Of a DNA stretch of 64,000 nt, positions 55,457 to 63,698 are shown one piece after another. Source of the stretch: Melioribacteraceae bacterium (GTDB lineage Bacteria > Bacteroidota > Ignavibacteria > Ignavibacteriales > Melioribacteraceae). Position numbers and translations under genes: made by a program. Numbering within the stretch: the stretch's first letter is position 1; each line of letters opens with the position of its first letter. The stretch is from contig JALVFE010000030.1 in the NCBI GenBank assembly GCA_027030245.1, positions 62,001 through 126,000 of the forward strand, read 5' to 3'. The notes beneath the pieces were generated by a model. The model searched no databases. It was not told the origin of the DNA and saw only the letters and a list, made by a program, of their open reading frames with translations.

Positions 55457-56058
55457 AAAAACGTAAATGGATTTATCTCAGCATACTTGTTTTGTTTTTA
55501 TCGGGATGCGGCATTTACAATTCGATAATGAATTTGTCCAAACTTAAATTTAAACTCGATTCTGTCAATAATTTCAAGGTCAGCGGAATTCCCGTTAGTA
55601 ACAAAAGCAAATTATCCGATTTTAATCCTTTAGATTTGGTTAAACTTACTTCGCAGGTTGCGCAAGGGGAATTACCGGTCACGTTTACATTAAACGTTTC
55701 CGCAAAAAATCCCAACCCGGAAACCGTTCAAGGTAATGCCACGGATATTAAACTCGTGTCTTTTCCGTGGAAGTTGTTTATCGACGACAAGGAAACAATT
55801 TCCGGCAATATTACTAATCCGGTTACGGTGCCCGGAGGCAATAAATCAGTATTTATTCCGCTTAACATAAAATTAAATTTAATGGAATTTTTCTCCGGCT
55901 CGAATCTCGAGAGCATAGTAAACCTTGCGCTTAAACTCGGCGGAGGTAAAGGTTCCACATCGCATATAAAATTAGTAGCCCGTCCCGTGTTGGATACGCC
56001 GATAGGTAACATCACTTATCCCGGTGATTTAACAATTGTGGATTATGCTTATAAATAG
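55453..56058 (+). CDS. LEA14-like lipoprotein
   Basis: 201 residues. A lipoprotein signal (IYLSILVLFLSGC) leads into a beta-rich domain with TLNVSAKNPNPETVQGNATDIKLVSFPWKLFIDD and PGGNKSVFIPLNIKLNL, the pattern of the LEA14/water-stress (WHy) fold, in which NPN is conserved. Probably an outer-membrane-attached protein of unknown function. Four-base overlap with the preceding oxidoreductase gene, nine bases before the ROK gene. Confidence 0.82.
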   Translation: MKKRKWIYLSILVLFLSGCGIYNSIMNLSKLKFKLDSVNNFKVSGIPVSNKSKLSDFNPLDLVKLTSQVAQGELPVTFTLNVSAKNPNPETVQGNATDIKLVSFPWKLFIDDKETISGNITNPVTVPGGNKSVFIPLNIKLNLMEFFSGSNLESIVNLALKLGGGKGSTSHIKLVARPVLDTPIGNITYPGDLTIVDYAYK

Positions 56059-56067
56059 GAGCGAAAA

Positions 56068-57018
56068 ATGAAATACGTTGTGGGCGTCGACCTTGGCGGA
56101 ACTTCGATAAAAGTCGGATTAGTCAATTCCGAAGGAAAAATTCTTAAAAAAATAGCACTTCCCACGAATGCGTCTAAAGGTCCGAAAGCCGTAATAAAGG
56201 AAATTAAAAAGGGCGTGAATTTAATTCTTAAGAACACCAGAAGAAAAATCGAAGGTGTGGGAATTGGCGCGCCCGGTACAATTTCGTTTAAGAAAGGAAC
56301 CGTGGAATATCCCCCGAATTTTCCGGGCTGGGGAAGGGTTCATCTCGGAAAAATTTTACGCAACCGCTTGGATAAAAAAGTAGTGGTGGAAAACGACGCA
56401 AACACTGCGGCAATCGGTGAATTGATTTTCGGGCACGGGAAAAAGTATGACAGTTTTATTATGGTTACGCTTGGTACCGGCGTTGGCGGAGGAATAATTT
56501 TTAACCGTAAATTGTTCAGAGGCGAAGGCGGCGGCGCGGGTGAAATCGGGCATATTTCAATCGATTATAACGGTAACAAATGTAATTGCGGTTCGAAGGG
56601 ATGTATTGAAGCTTATTTGGGGAACAACTACATAATCGCTAGTGTTAAAAAAGAACTTAAAAAATATCCCGGTTCGGTTATTTATAAATTGGTTGACAAT
56701 GATTTTTCCAACTTAACGCCCAAAACAATTCACGAAGCCGCATTACTGAACGACGAGTACGCAATTAACAAAATAAAGGAACTTGGAGTTTATTTGGGCT
56801 TGGGTTTGGTCTCGGCTATCAATATGTTGGATATTCCCACGGTTGTAATCGGCGGCGGCGTTGCCGGTTTCGGAAAATTGCTTTTCGATTCGGTTGAAAA
56901 CACAATATTGGAAAGGGTATTGATGCCGCTTAAAAGCCGTATAATCGTGAAGCATTCAAAATTAAAGAACGAAGCCGGAATAAAAGGCGCTGCGGCTCTG
57001 TTATTCTATAAATATTAA
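56068..57018 (+). CDS. ROK family glucokinase-like kinase
   Basis: 316 residues with the complete ROK set: GVDLGGTSIKVGLV (phosphate loop), VENDANTAAIGE with the catalytic Asp, LGTGVGGGIIFNRKLFRG, GEIGHISID, and the zinc motif CNCGSKGCIEAYLG. It likely phosphorylates glucose or an N-acetylated amino sugar. Unlike the ROK protein at 11.3 kb it keeps the zinc cysteines. It sits inside the operon that leads to lptD. Confidence 0.94.
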   Translation: MKYVVGVDLGGTSIKVGLVNSEGKILKKIALPTNASKGPKAVIKEIKKGVNLILKNTRRKIEGVGIGAPGTISFKKGTVEYPPNFPGWGRVHLGKILRNRLDKKVVVENDANTAAIGELIFGHGKKYDSFIMVTLGTGVGGGIIFNRKLFRGEGGGAGEIGHISIDYNGNKCNCGSKGCIEAYLGNNYIIASVKKELKKYPGSVIYKLVDNDFSNLTPKTIHEAALLNDEYAINKIKELGVYLGLGLVSAINMLDIPTVVIGGGVAGFGKLLFDSVENTILERVLMPLKSRIIVKHSKLKNEAGIKGAAALLFYKY

Positions 57019-57036
57019 TTTCGATAAACCGTTTTT

Positions 57037-59619
57037 ATGAGAATTTCAAAATTAGTTATTTTAATATTTATCTTAATATCCGCTCAGACCGTAGCAGGAC
57101 AAACGGATACGGCTTCCACCACAACGCAGAACACATTTTCCGCACTTTCCGATACCGCAAAAAATAAAGGGAAATACGATGTTGATGCCGTAATATTCAG
57201 CAAAGCTGCCGATTCCCTTGTTTTTGATTTGAAGAATAAGAAAATGTTTATTTACGGAACTGGTGAAATAAAATATAAAAACACGGATTTGAAAAGCGGA
57301 ATTATTACGGTCGATTTTGAGCATAATACTTTGAACGCCGAAGGGATAAAAAAAATTACCGACAGCACTCAAGCAAAAATTGTTGAAACTCCGGTAATGA
57401 TAGAGGGTTCGGAAAAATACGAAGGCGCGAAACTCAGCTATAATTATAAAACCCAAAGGGGATTTATTTCGCAAGCCAAACAAGAGCAGGAAAACGCACG
57501 TTACAAAGGCGAAGCGGTCAAAAAGGTGGATAAGAACACTTACTTTATTAAAAACGGAATTTACACCACTTGCGATGCCGATCCGCCCCACACTTTTTTC
57601 AAAGCAAAAGAAATGAAAGTAATTCAAAAAGATAAAATTATTGCCAAGTGGATTTTTATGTATATCGGCGGTGTGCCTTTACCTGTGCCGCTGCCGTTTG
57701 CGGTTTTCCCGAATGAGACGGGAAGAAGATCGGGTATAATTATTCCACGATACGGATTAGACTCGAACAGAGGACAATACTTCAGAAATTTCGGATACTT
57801 TTTTGCGATAAGCGACTATATGGATTTTACTTTGACAGGCGATTATTACCTTAAAGGCGGATACGGAATGAGAGCGAGATTCCGTTATGCCAAACGTTAT
57901 AACTTCAACGGCAACATTAACGGCGGGTTTTCAAAAATAATTGTCGGCGAAGATACCGATCCGGACAGAACCGAATCGCTCGATTGGAATCTGTCGCTGT
58001 TTCATAACCAGACTTTTAATCCGACTACAAGACTCGATGTGAATCTGCAATTTCAATCGTCTTCTTACATTTCAAACAATTCCGTTTCGTTAAACGACCT
58101 TTTAAGGAAAGATATAATTTCAAATGCAACGTTCAGTAAACGGTGGGACGAATCGGGAAATACTTTAACCATTAACTATTCCAGAATACAGAACTTGGAA
58201 AGCGGAAATATAACGGAAACTTTGCCGGACGTAACTTTTAATAAAATTGTTTCCTATCCTTTCCGTAAAGGCGCGGGACAATCCAAAAACATGAAGTGGT
58301 ATGAATATATCGGTTACAGTTATGCTGGCAAATTCAAAAACATAAGAAAGAAAGAAGAGGGCAAATTATCAATCCGCGGCGGAATACAACACAATTTTTC
58401 TGTTAGCGCGTCACCAAAAATAGGATATTTCAGCATTTCACCGAGAATCAGTTATCAAGAAAAATGGTATAACAAACAGATAGAAAAAAATGCGGTTATC
58501 ATGCAGGAAACATCGCCGGCTGGAAAAACAAGTTTTTACGAAGTGAAAAATTTAACCGGTTCCGATACTGTGATAACCCGCGACATACACAAAATCGGAA
58601 TTGTGCGGACGTTCGATTTTTCGGTGGGAGCTTCAACAAAACTTTACGGAATATTCCAGCCCAACATGCTGGGTATACAAGCATTCAGACATACGCTTTC
58701 GCCTAGAGTCTCTTATAACTACCGCCCCGATTTTTCGGAAGATTATTGGGGTTATTACAAAACTTTGAAACGCGCCGACGGAACAACCGAACGTTACGAC
58801 CCCTTCGTAAGGGAAATTTTCGGTGGTGCCGGGAAAGGGGAACGGCAAAGCGTTAATTTTTCGATCGGTAATGTTTTCGAAATGAAAACAATGAAAGACC
58901 CGACCGACACCACATCGCAATCGAAAAAAATTACACTGCTTAATCTCGATATTAGTTCGGGCTATAACTTTGCAGCAGATAGTTTAAAATTATCCGATTT
59001 AAGATTAAACTACAGAACACAAATAGGCAAGTTTCTCAATTTCAACGGTTCTTCGGCTTACACATTTTACGATTATAAAAACGGAAAGAAAGTCAATACA
59101 TATTTGGCAAATGTGGGAAAAGGGTTATTCAGGTTAACGAATCTTAGCTTTTCAATTTCAACTTCCATTTCCGGCGATAAAATTTCGGGAGAAAAACGCA
59201 GAGGAATGAAAAAACCGCAAGAAGAGTTTAAGGCATTTAAGAAATCCGATTATATTTCGGTTTACGACGAACCCGAAGCGGATTTTTCCATTCCGTGGAA
59301 TTTAAGCTTAACCTATAATTTCAATTTGTTTAAGCTTACTCCCGATGAATCGGAAATCCGTTCCAACTTGGGAATGCGTTTGGGATTTAACCTTACTAAG
59401 AATTGGAAATTTACGGTAAGCGGAAATTACGATTTTCAAAAGGATGAAATTGCCGCGCCCCAAGTTACGATTTACCGCGACCTTCATTGCTGGGAAATGA
59501 ATTTTACATGGCGACCGCTTGGCAGATACAGAGGCTACAGATTCGAGATACGGATGAAAGCTCCGGAATTGAGGGATATTAAACTTACAAAGACAAAAGG
59601 ACTTTACACCGGAAGATAA
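57037..59619 (+). CDS. lptD: LPS assembly outer-membrane protein LptD
   Basis: 860 residues. A signal peptide (KLVILIFILISAQTVAGQ) precedes an OstA-type beta-jelly-roll domain (LVFDLKNKKMFIYGTGEIKYKNTDLKSG, GAKLSYNYKTQRGFI), then the domain boundary CDADPPHTFFKAKEMKVIQKDKII, FPNETGRRSGIIIPRYG, and a long C-terminal region of aromatic-rich beta strands forming the barrel. This is the Bacteroidota version of LptD, the channel that places lipopolysaccharide in the outer leaflet. Its partner lptE is not recognised nearby; the LEA14-like lipoprotein upstream is a candidate neighbour but not an lptE match. Confidence 0.92.
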   Translation: MRISKLVILIFILISAQTVAGQTDTASTTTQNTFSALSDTAKNKGKYDVDAVIFSKAADSLVFDLKNKKMFIYGTGEIKYKNTDLKSGIITVDFEHNTLNAEGIKKITDSTQAKIVETPVMIEGSEKYEGAKLSYNYKTQRGFISQAKQEQENARYKGEAVKKVDKNTYFIKNGIYTTCDADPPHTFFKAKEMKVIQKDKIIAKWIFMYIGGVPLPVPLPFAVFPNETGRRSGIIIPRYGLDSNRGQYFRNFGYFFAISDYMDFTLTGDYYLKGGYGMRARFRYAKRYNFNGNINGGFSKIIVGEDTDPDRTESLDWNLSLFHNQTFNPTTRLDVNLQFQSSSYISNNSVSLNDLLRKDIISNATFSKRWDESGNTLTINYSRIQNLESGNITETLPDVTFNKIVSYPFRKGAGQSKNMKWYEYIGYSYAGKFKNIRKKEEGKLSIRGGIQHNFSVSASPKIGYFSISPRISYQEKWYNKQIEKNAVIMQETSPAGKTSFYEVKNLTGSDTVITRDIHKIGIVRTFDFSVGASTKLYGIFQPNMLGIQAFRHTLSPRVSYNYRPDFSEDYWGYYKTLKRADGTTERYDPFVREIFGGAGKGERQSVNFSIGNVFEMKTMKDPTDTTSQSKKITLLNLDISSGYNFAADSLKLSDLRLNYRTQIGKFLNFNGSSAYTFYDYKNGKKVNTYLANVGKGLFRLTNLSFSISTSISGDKISGEKRRGMKKPQEEFKAFKKSDYISVYDEPEADFSIPWNLSLTYNFNLFKLTPDESEIRSNLGMRLGFNLTKNWKFTVSGNYDFQKDEIAAPQVTIYRDLHCWEMNFTWRPLGRYRGYRFEIRMKAPELRDIKLTKTKGLYTGR

Positions 59620-59622
59620 AAA

Positions 59623-60075
59623 ATGCGGCATTATATCATCGACGGGAATAACTTAATTGGAAAAATAAAAGAACTTTTTGCGTTGCAGAAAAAAGACGGT
59701 CAATCCGCGCGGGAAAAATTGGCGTTTATGCTCGACCGTTATTTTGCGATGAAAAAAGTTACTGTAAGTTTGCACTTCGACGGTTTCCCGAAAGATGCTA
59801 TTAAAACGACCAATCTGAAAATCATCTATTCAGAAAACAGACCCGCCGATGTATTGATAAAAGAAGAAATCGACAGGCATAAAAATCCGAAACTTGTTAC
59901 GGTTGTTAGCTCTGACTTAAGCGTTTACGAATATGCCAAGGTAAACGCAGCCGGACGAATGAAAAGCGAAGAGTTCGCAAAGCTTTTATCTGCAAGCGAA
60001 GATTCTTCGGAAGAAGAGGAAAGAATAAAAAAAATCGATAACGACGAATTGAAAAAACTGTTTGGGATTGAGTGA
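59623..60075 (+). CDS. NYN-domain (YacP/Rae1-like) nuclease-fold protein
   Basis: 150 residues, beginning HYIIDGNNLIGKI, the PIN-fold DGNN motif, with further acids in VSLHFDG and TVVSSDLSVYEYAKVNAAG and a charged C-terminus. This matches YacP-type NYN proteins, some of which are ribosome-associated RNases. It starts three bases after lptD and closes the operon; a link to lptD is positional only. Confidence 0.85.
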   Translation: MRHYIIDGNNLIGKIKELFALQKKDGQSAREKLAFMLDRYFAMKKVTVSLHFDGFPKDAIKTTNLKIIYSENRPADVLIKEEIDRHKNPKLVTVVSSDLSVYEYAKVNAAGRMKSEEFAKLLSASEDSSEEEERIKKIDNDELKKLFGIE

Positions 60076-60100
60076 TGAACCAAATTAAAAACTTGGAAAA

Positions 60101-60859
60101 TTATAAGAGTTTAATATCATTCAGAAAGGGAAGTTCGTTACGTGTTTGATTTACCGATTCCAAATCCAATCCGGCGGTAAATATTTTTTCTTCTTCACCG
60201 GCTAGAATAATTTCGTTTCCCAACGGATCGTAAACAGCGCTGGCGCCGTTATATTTGTTAAACGGATCGGCGCCGGTTCTGTTCACGCCAATCATGTAAC
60301 ATTGATTTTCTATCGCACGGGCTTTCAGCAGATGTTTCCAGTGTTCAATTCTTTGAACCGGCCAATTTGCAATGTTGACGATTATATCAACCTTTTCTTT
60401 TGCGTAAAATCTGTAAAGTTCCGGAAACCGGAGATCGTAACAAATTGAAAGCCCGATTTTTACGTTATTAATTTTTGTAACAATGGTTTCTTTACCTGCG
60501 GAGTAGAATTTATCTTCTTTCGACATTGAAAACAGATGGATTTTGCGGTACCGTGCGGTTATCAATCCTTTATCGTCAAAATGAATAAGGGAATTGAAAA
60601 TTCCGCCATCGTCTTTTTCTATTATTCCCGCAAAGAAATGTTTTTTTAGTTCTGCGGATTTTTGAATGAAGTATAAAAAGCCTTTCCCGTCAATCTCTTC
60701 GGCAAATTCCGTTGAATGCATTGTAAATCCGGTTAAAGTCATTTCCGGGAAAATAACAAGGGTTTCGTCCGTTAAAGATTCCAATAACGTATCGAGCTTG
60801 GAAATATTTTCTTCCGTATTTTCCCATGCGGGCGAGAATTGAACCAAAGCAATTTTCAT
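60101..60859 (-). CDS. Carbon-nitrogen hydrolase (omega-amidase/YafV-like)
   Basis: 252 residues of the nitrilase superfamily with the full Glu-Lys-Cys triad: Glu in VIFPEMTLTGF, Lys in YRKIHLF, Cys in SICYDLRFPELYRF. The motif IGVNRTGADPFNKYNGAS is like that of YafV/omega-amidases, which hydrolyse 2-oxoglutaramate or 2-oxosuccinamate in methionine salvage and glutamine turnover. Convergent with the lptD operon. Confidence 0.9.
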   Translation of the reverse strand: MKIALVQFSPAWENTEENISKLDTLLESLTDETLVIFPEMTLTGFTMHSTEFAEEIDGKGFLYFIQKSAELKKHFFAGIIEKDDGGIFNSLIHFDDKGLITARYRKIHLFSMSKEDKFYSAGKETIVTKINNVKIGLSICYDLRFPELYRFYAKEKVDIIVNIANWPVQRIEHWKHLLKARAIENQCYMIGVNRTGADPFNKYNGASAVYDPLGNEIILAGEEEKIFTAGLDLESVNQTRNELPFLNDIKLL

Positions 60860-61011
60860 TATTCCACCGAAACAATTTTATCCGGGTTTTTGTAAAAATA
60901 ACAATTTCCGCCGTTAATTTTCCGGGAAGGGTTAAAATTTTATCTTTAGAAAAAAACAAATTCTATTGTATATTTAGTTGAGAAATAAATCAACAATTTA
61001 GCGGGAGCATC

Positions 61012-61527
61012 ATGCAAAAATTATTACAAGGCGGTTTAATCGTTTTGTTGTCGATTTTTATTGCCGCGTGTGCGGGTAAAAACGAAACCGATTTGTTAAA
61101 CGAAGGGAATAAATTTATTAAAGAAAAAAAATACGAAGAAGCCGCGGCATCGTTTCAAAAAGTAATTGACGAATATCCCGAAAGTAAAGCGGCGGCAAAA
61201 GCAATGTTCGAACTTGCAAAGATGTATCAAGGTAAAGTTTTGAAAAATGTGGGTGAAAAGGAATCGTTGAAGAAAGCCGTGGAATATTATAAACGGATAT
61301 ACGAAAAATTCCCGGATTCAGAGCAAGCTCCGGCGTCTTTGTTTATGGCCGGATTTATCGAAGCAAACGAATTAAAAGATTTTGATGCGGCAAAGGAAAC
61401 GTATAACCTTTACCTTGAAAAATATCCCAACGGCGAACTCGCCGACGATGCAAAAATCGAATTGGCAAATCTCGGTAAATCCCCCGAAGAAATTTTGATG
61501 GAAAAACTCAAGAACTCCAAACAATGA
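61012..61527 (+). CDS. TPR lipoprotein, BamD/YbgF-like
   Basis: 171 residues: a lipoprotein signal (LLQGGLIVLLSIFIAAC) and three tetratricopeptide repeats with the YEEAAASFQKVIDEYPES, AVEYYKRIYEKFPDSEQAP and AKETYNLYLEKYPNGELADDA pattern common to BamD and CpoB-type proteins. It is shorter than BamD (about 240), so a simple scaffold lipoprotein is likelier. It overlaps the DUF58 gene by four bases, so the two products are probably partners. GGGAG precedes the ATG. Confidence 0.87.
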   Translation: MQKLLQGGLIVLLSIFIAACAGKNETDLLNEGNKFIKEKKYEEAAASFQKVIDEYPESKAAAKAMFELAKMYQGKVLKNVGEKESLKKAVEYYKRIYEKFPDSEQAPASLFMAGFIEANELKDFDAAKETYNLYLEKYPNGELADDAKIELANLGKSPEEILMEKLKNSKQ

Positions 61528-62432
61528 CTGTAAGCGCAAAAGATTACCGGAAATTTCTCGATCCTGCGATTGTATTTAAACTTAAATCGCTCGAGCTCCG
61601 CGCCAAATCGGTTGTTGAAGGTTTTATGGTCGGCTTGCACAAAAGTCCTTATCACGGTTTCAGCGTCGAGTTCAGCGAACACAGACCCTACATGCAAGGC
61701 GACCCGATTAAAAACCTTGACTGGAAGGTTTACGCCAAAAGCGAAAAATATTTTGTTAAGCAATTTGAAGACGAAACAAATTTAATTGCGCATGTGATTG
61801 TTGATGTAAGCAACTCGATGGATTATAAACATACCGGTAAAATAACAAAATACGAATACGCCGCAACACTTGCCGCAAGTATGATTTATTTGATGATCAA
61901 CCAGCACGATGCAGTAGGGCTTACGCTTTATTCCGATAAAATTGAAAGTTACATTCAGCCGAAAGCAAGCAGAATAAATTTAAGAAAAATGCTGACCGAA
62001 TTAGCTTCGGTGCGCCCGCATAATAAAACACAAACCGCAGAAAGCTTAAACAAAATAGCCGAAAACGTAAAGAAAAGGGGATTGATAATTTTATTCTCCG
62101 ATTTTTTCGACGATATCGATAAAGTTCTTACGGCTATTAAAAAATTTCATTACAAAAAAAACGAGATTATCGTTTTCCAAATTCTGGATCCGGTGGAAGT
62201 TGATTTTGCATTCGGGAAAGACGCAATTTTCGTGGATAAAGAAACCGGCGAAGAAATGACTACACAGCCGTTTCAAATAAGGAAAGCTTACGCCGAAACG
62301 ATGAAAGAATTTCTGCATAAAATCAAAACCGAATGCATGCGTAATAGAATAGATTACAATTTAATCGAAACTACATCTTCTTTCGACAGGGCATTGTTCA
62401 ATTATTTCAAGAAAAGGCGGCAGATGTTTTAA
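61524..62432 (+). CDS. DUF58 protein with VWA-like fold
   Basis: 302 residues: SPYHGFSVEFSEHRPYMQGDPIKNLDWKVYAK (the central DUF58 block), then VIVDVSNSMDY, a DxSxS metal site as in von Willebrand A domains, and LIILFSDFFDD. DUF58 proteins usually lie beside a MoxR-type ATPase and act in envelope stress or protein-complex assembly; no moxR is in the window, but a TPR lipoprotein is directly upstream, sharing bases. Confidence 0.93.
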   Translation: MTVSAKDYRKFLDPAIVFKLKSLELRAKSVVEGFMVGLHKSPYHGFSVEFSEHRPYMQGDPIKNLDWKVYAKSEKYFVKQFEDETNLIAHVIVDVSNSMDYKHTGKITKYEYAATLAASMIYLMINQHDAVGLTLYSDKIESYIQPKASRINLRKMLTELASVRPHNKTQTAESLNKIAENVKKRGLIILFSDFFDDIDKVLTAIKKFHYKKNEIIVFQILDPVEVDFAFGKDAIFVDKETGEEMTTQPFQIRKAYAETMKEFLHKIKTECMRNRIDYNLIETTSSFDRALFNYFKKRRQMF

Positions 62433-62529
62433 TCCCGCCGCAACACAACCTGTTTATTTTTTTTGATATTAAATTTCATTTTTTTGATTTTATATTATTT
62501 GATTTTTCGAACCGTTTTAACGGATTGGG

Positions 62530-62549
62530 GACCAAAATTGTTTTTGGTC
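62530..62549 (+). terminator. Hairpin after the DUF58 gene, possible terminator
   Basis: GACCAAAA (62530-62537), loop TTGT, TTTTGGTC (62542-62549) pair perfectly over eight bases. It is 97 bases after the DUF58 stop and touches the 36-bp palindrome that follows. There is no T tract directly behind, so the terminator role is uncertain. Confidence 0.4.
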
Positions 62550-62585
62550 AAACGTAGGGACGCAAAATTTTGCGTCCCTACGTTT
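62550..62585. repeat. Perfect 36-bp palindrome of the GGGACGCAA family
   Basis: AAACGTAGGGACGCAAAA followed immediately by its exact reverse complement. The core GGGACGCAA...TTGCGTCCC is shared with 53933-53955 and, decayed, 54280-54303. It lies in the 287-bp gap between the DUF58 gene and the convergent jelly-roll lipoprotein gene; apart from this and the adjacent hairpin I see nothing else in the gap. Confidence 0.92.
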
Positions 62586-62719
62586 ATGTTGTTATTATCG
62601 TTTTGGTTATCCGATTTATCGATAATAATAATTCCATACACATGATCCGGCTACAAACGCACCCAATTTTACAAACGGGAAATATTGCGGTATTTATTTT
62701 TTGTTAACAAACGTAATTC

Positions 62720-63589
62720 TTATTTAGGTATTCCATCCCAAATTTCAATATCGTCAATCCATTGATATTTGGGGTTCGCATTTCCGTAAATTTGTGTTAA
62801 AATTATAAAATCGATAGGTCTTGAATTTCGAGTGGTAGGTCCGTAATGGTCCCCAATTATTTGTCCGTTTATTTTCCACAAAGCTCTGCCATCGTCGCCT
62901 TCGCTCCAGTGCCAGTAAAATTCCGTTAGAAACCATTTATTGACCGGAACAGGAACGGTTTTGTTATCAATTTCCCAGACGGGGTTTTCAGGATCTGCAT
63001 CGCCTTGCCAATGCCAATAAGGAATGCCGTCATTATCTGTGTAGATAAATGCAATAAGTCTGAATCCTTTACTCTGATTTTCCGTATAATCTTTGGTTTT
63101 ATATTCAAAAATCGCCCGCCACATGTCCGGTTGAAATAAACTTGCACTATCCAGCTTCATCCAATATTTAACATATAAATCCTTTGTTCCTTCTTGAATA
63201 TTAAGAATTTCATAGGGGCATTGTGTTACCTTTACATCATAATATTCTATATTATAAAGAGCTTTTGTAGAATCTCCAGTATGTCCGATTACCGTTTGTA
63301 TCTCGCTTCTAACAGCTTGATGATTTTCATCGTCTATGTAATGTAAAGCGCTTTCGGTTGCTCCAAGTATATTAATAGGCCAACTAAAACCGGTTTCATT
63401 GTCAGTTCCTTTTATATACCTATAATCTTCATTATCTGGATAGGCTGTGTCATCTATATAAACATTGCTTTCAAATCCGGATTTAAATAAAAGTGTTGGT
63501 TTGTCAGGTATTTCGGTAGGTAATTCCTTATTACATGAAATAAATATTAATAAAACTCCGGCTATTGATATAATGATTCTGTTTTTCAT
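62720..63589 (-). CDS. Lipoprotein with jelly-roll (polysaccharide-lyase/concanavalin-like) domain
   Basis: About 289 residues from the ATG at 63589 (a TTG three codons earlier is weaker). A lipoprotein signal (IIISIAGVLLIFISC) is followed by a beta-rich domain with AVRSEIQTVIGHTGD, LYVKYWMKLDS, GIPYWHWQGDADPE and NKWFLTEFYWHW...GRALWKINGQIIGDH, ending YQWIDDIEIWDG. The layout resembles polysaccharide lyase (heparinase I type) or LamG-like domains. It is probably surface-displayed and carbohydrate-binding or -degrading, but the family is not certain. Convergent with the DUF58 gene. Confidence 0.7.
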   Translation of the reverse strand: MKNRIIISIAGVLLIFISCNKELPTEIPDKPTLLFKSGFESNVYIDDTAYPDNEDYRYIKGTDNETGFSWPINILGATESALHYIDDENHQAVRSEIQTVIGHTGDSTKALYNIEYYDVKVTQCPYEILNIQEGTKDLYVKYWMKLDSASLFQPDMWRAIFEYKTKDYTENQSKGFRLIAFIYTDNDGIPYWHWQGDADPENPVWEIDNKTVPVPVNKWFLTEFYWHWSEGDDGRALWKINGQIIGDHYGPTTRNSRPIDFIILTQIYGNANPKYQWIDDIEIWDGIPK

Positions 63590-63698
63590 TTTTCCCAATA
63601 TTTGTTAACAGTGAGTATATGAAAAGTAAGCAATTCCGAAGCTCAAGCCTTTCAACTTATAAGAATGTTGAAGCAGACTATAAACCTTGATATTACCG

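Noticed and set aside
62463-62645. 60-residue hydrophobic frame around the 36-bp palindrome
   Set aside because: It runs through a perfect palindrome and lacks a believable start signal, so chance is likelier than a membrane peptide.
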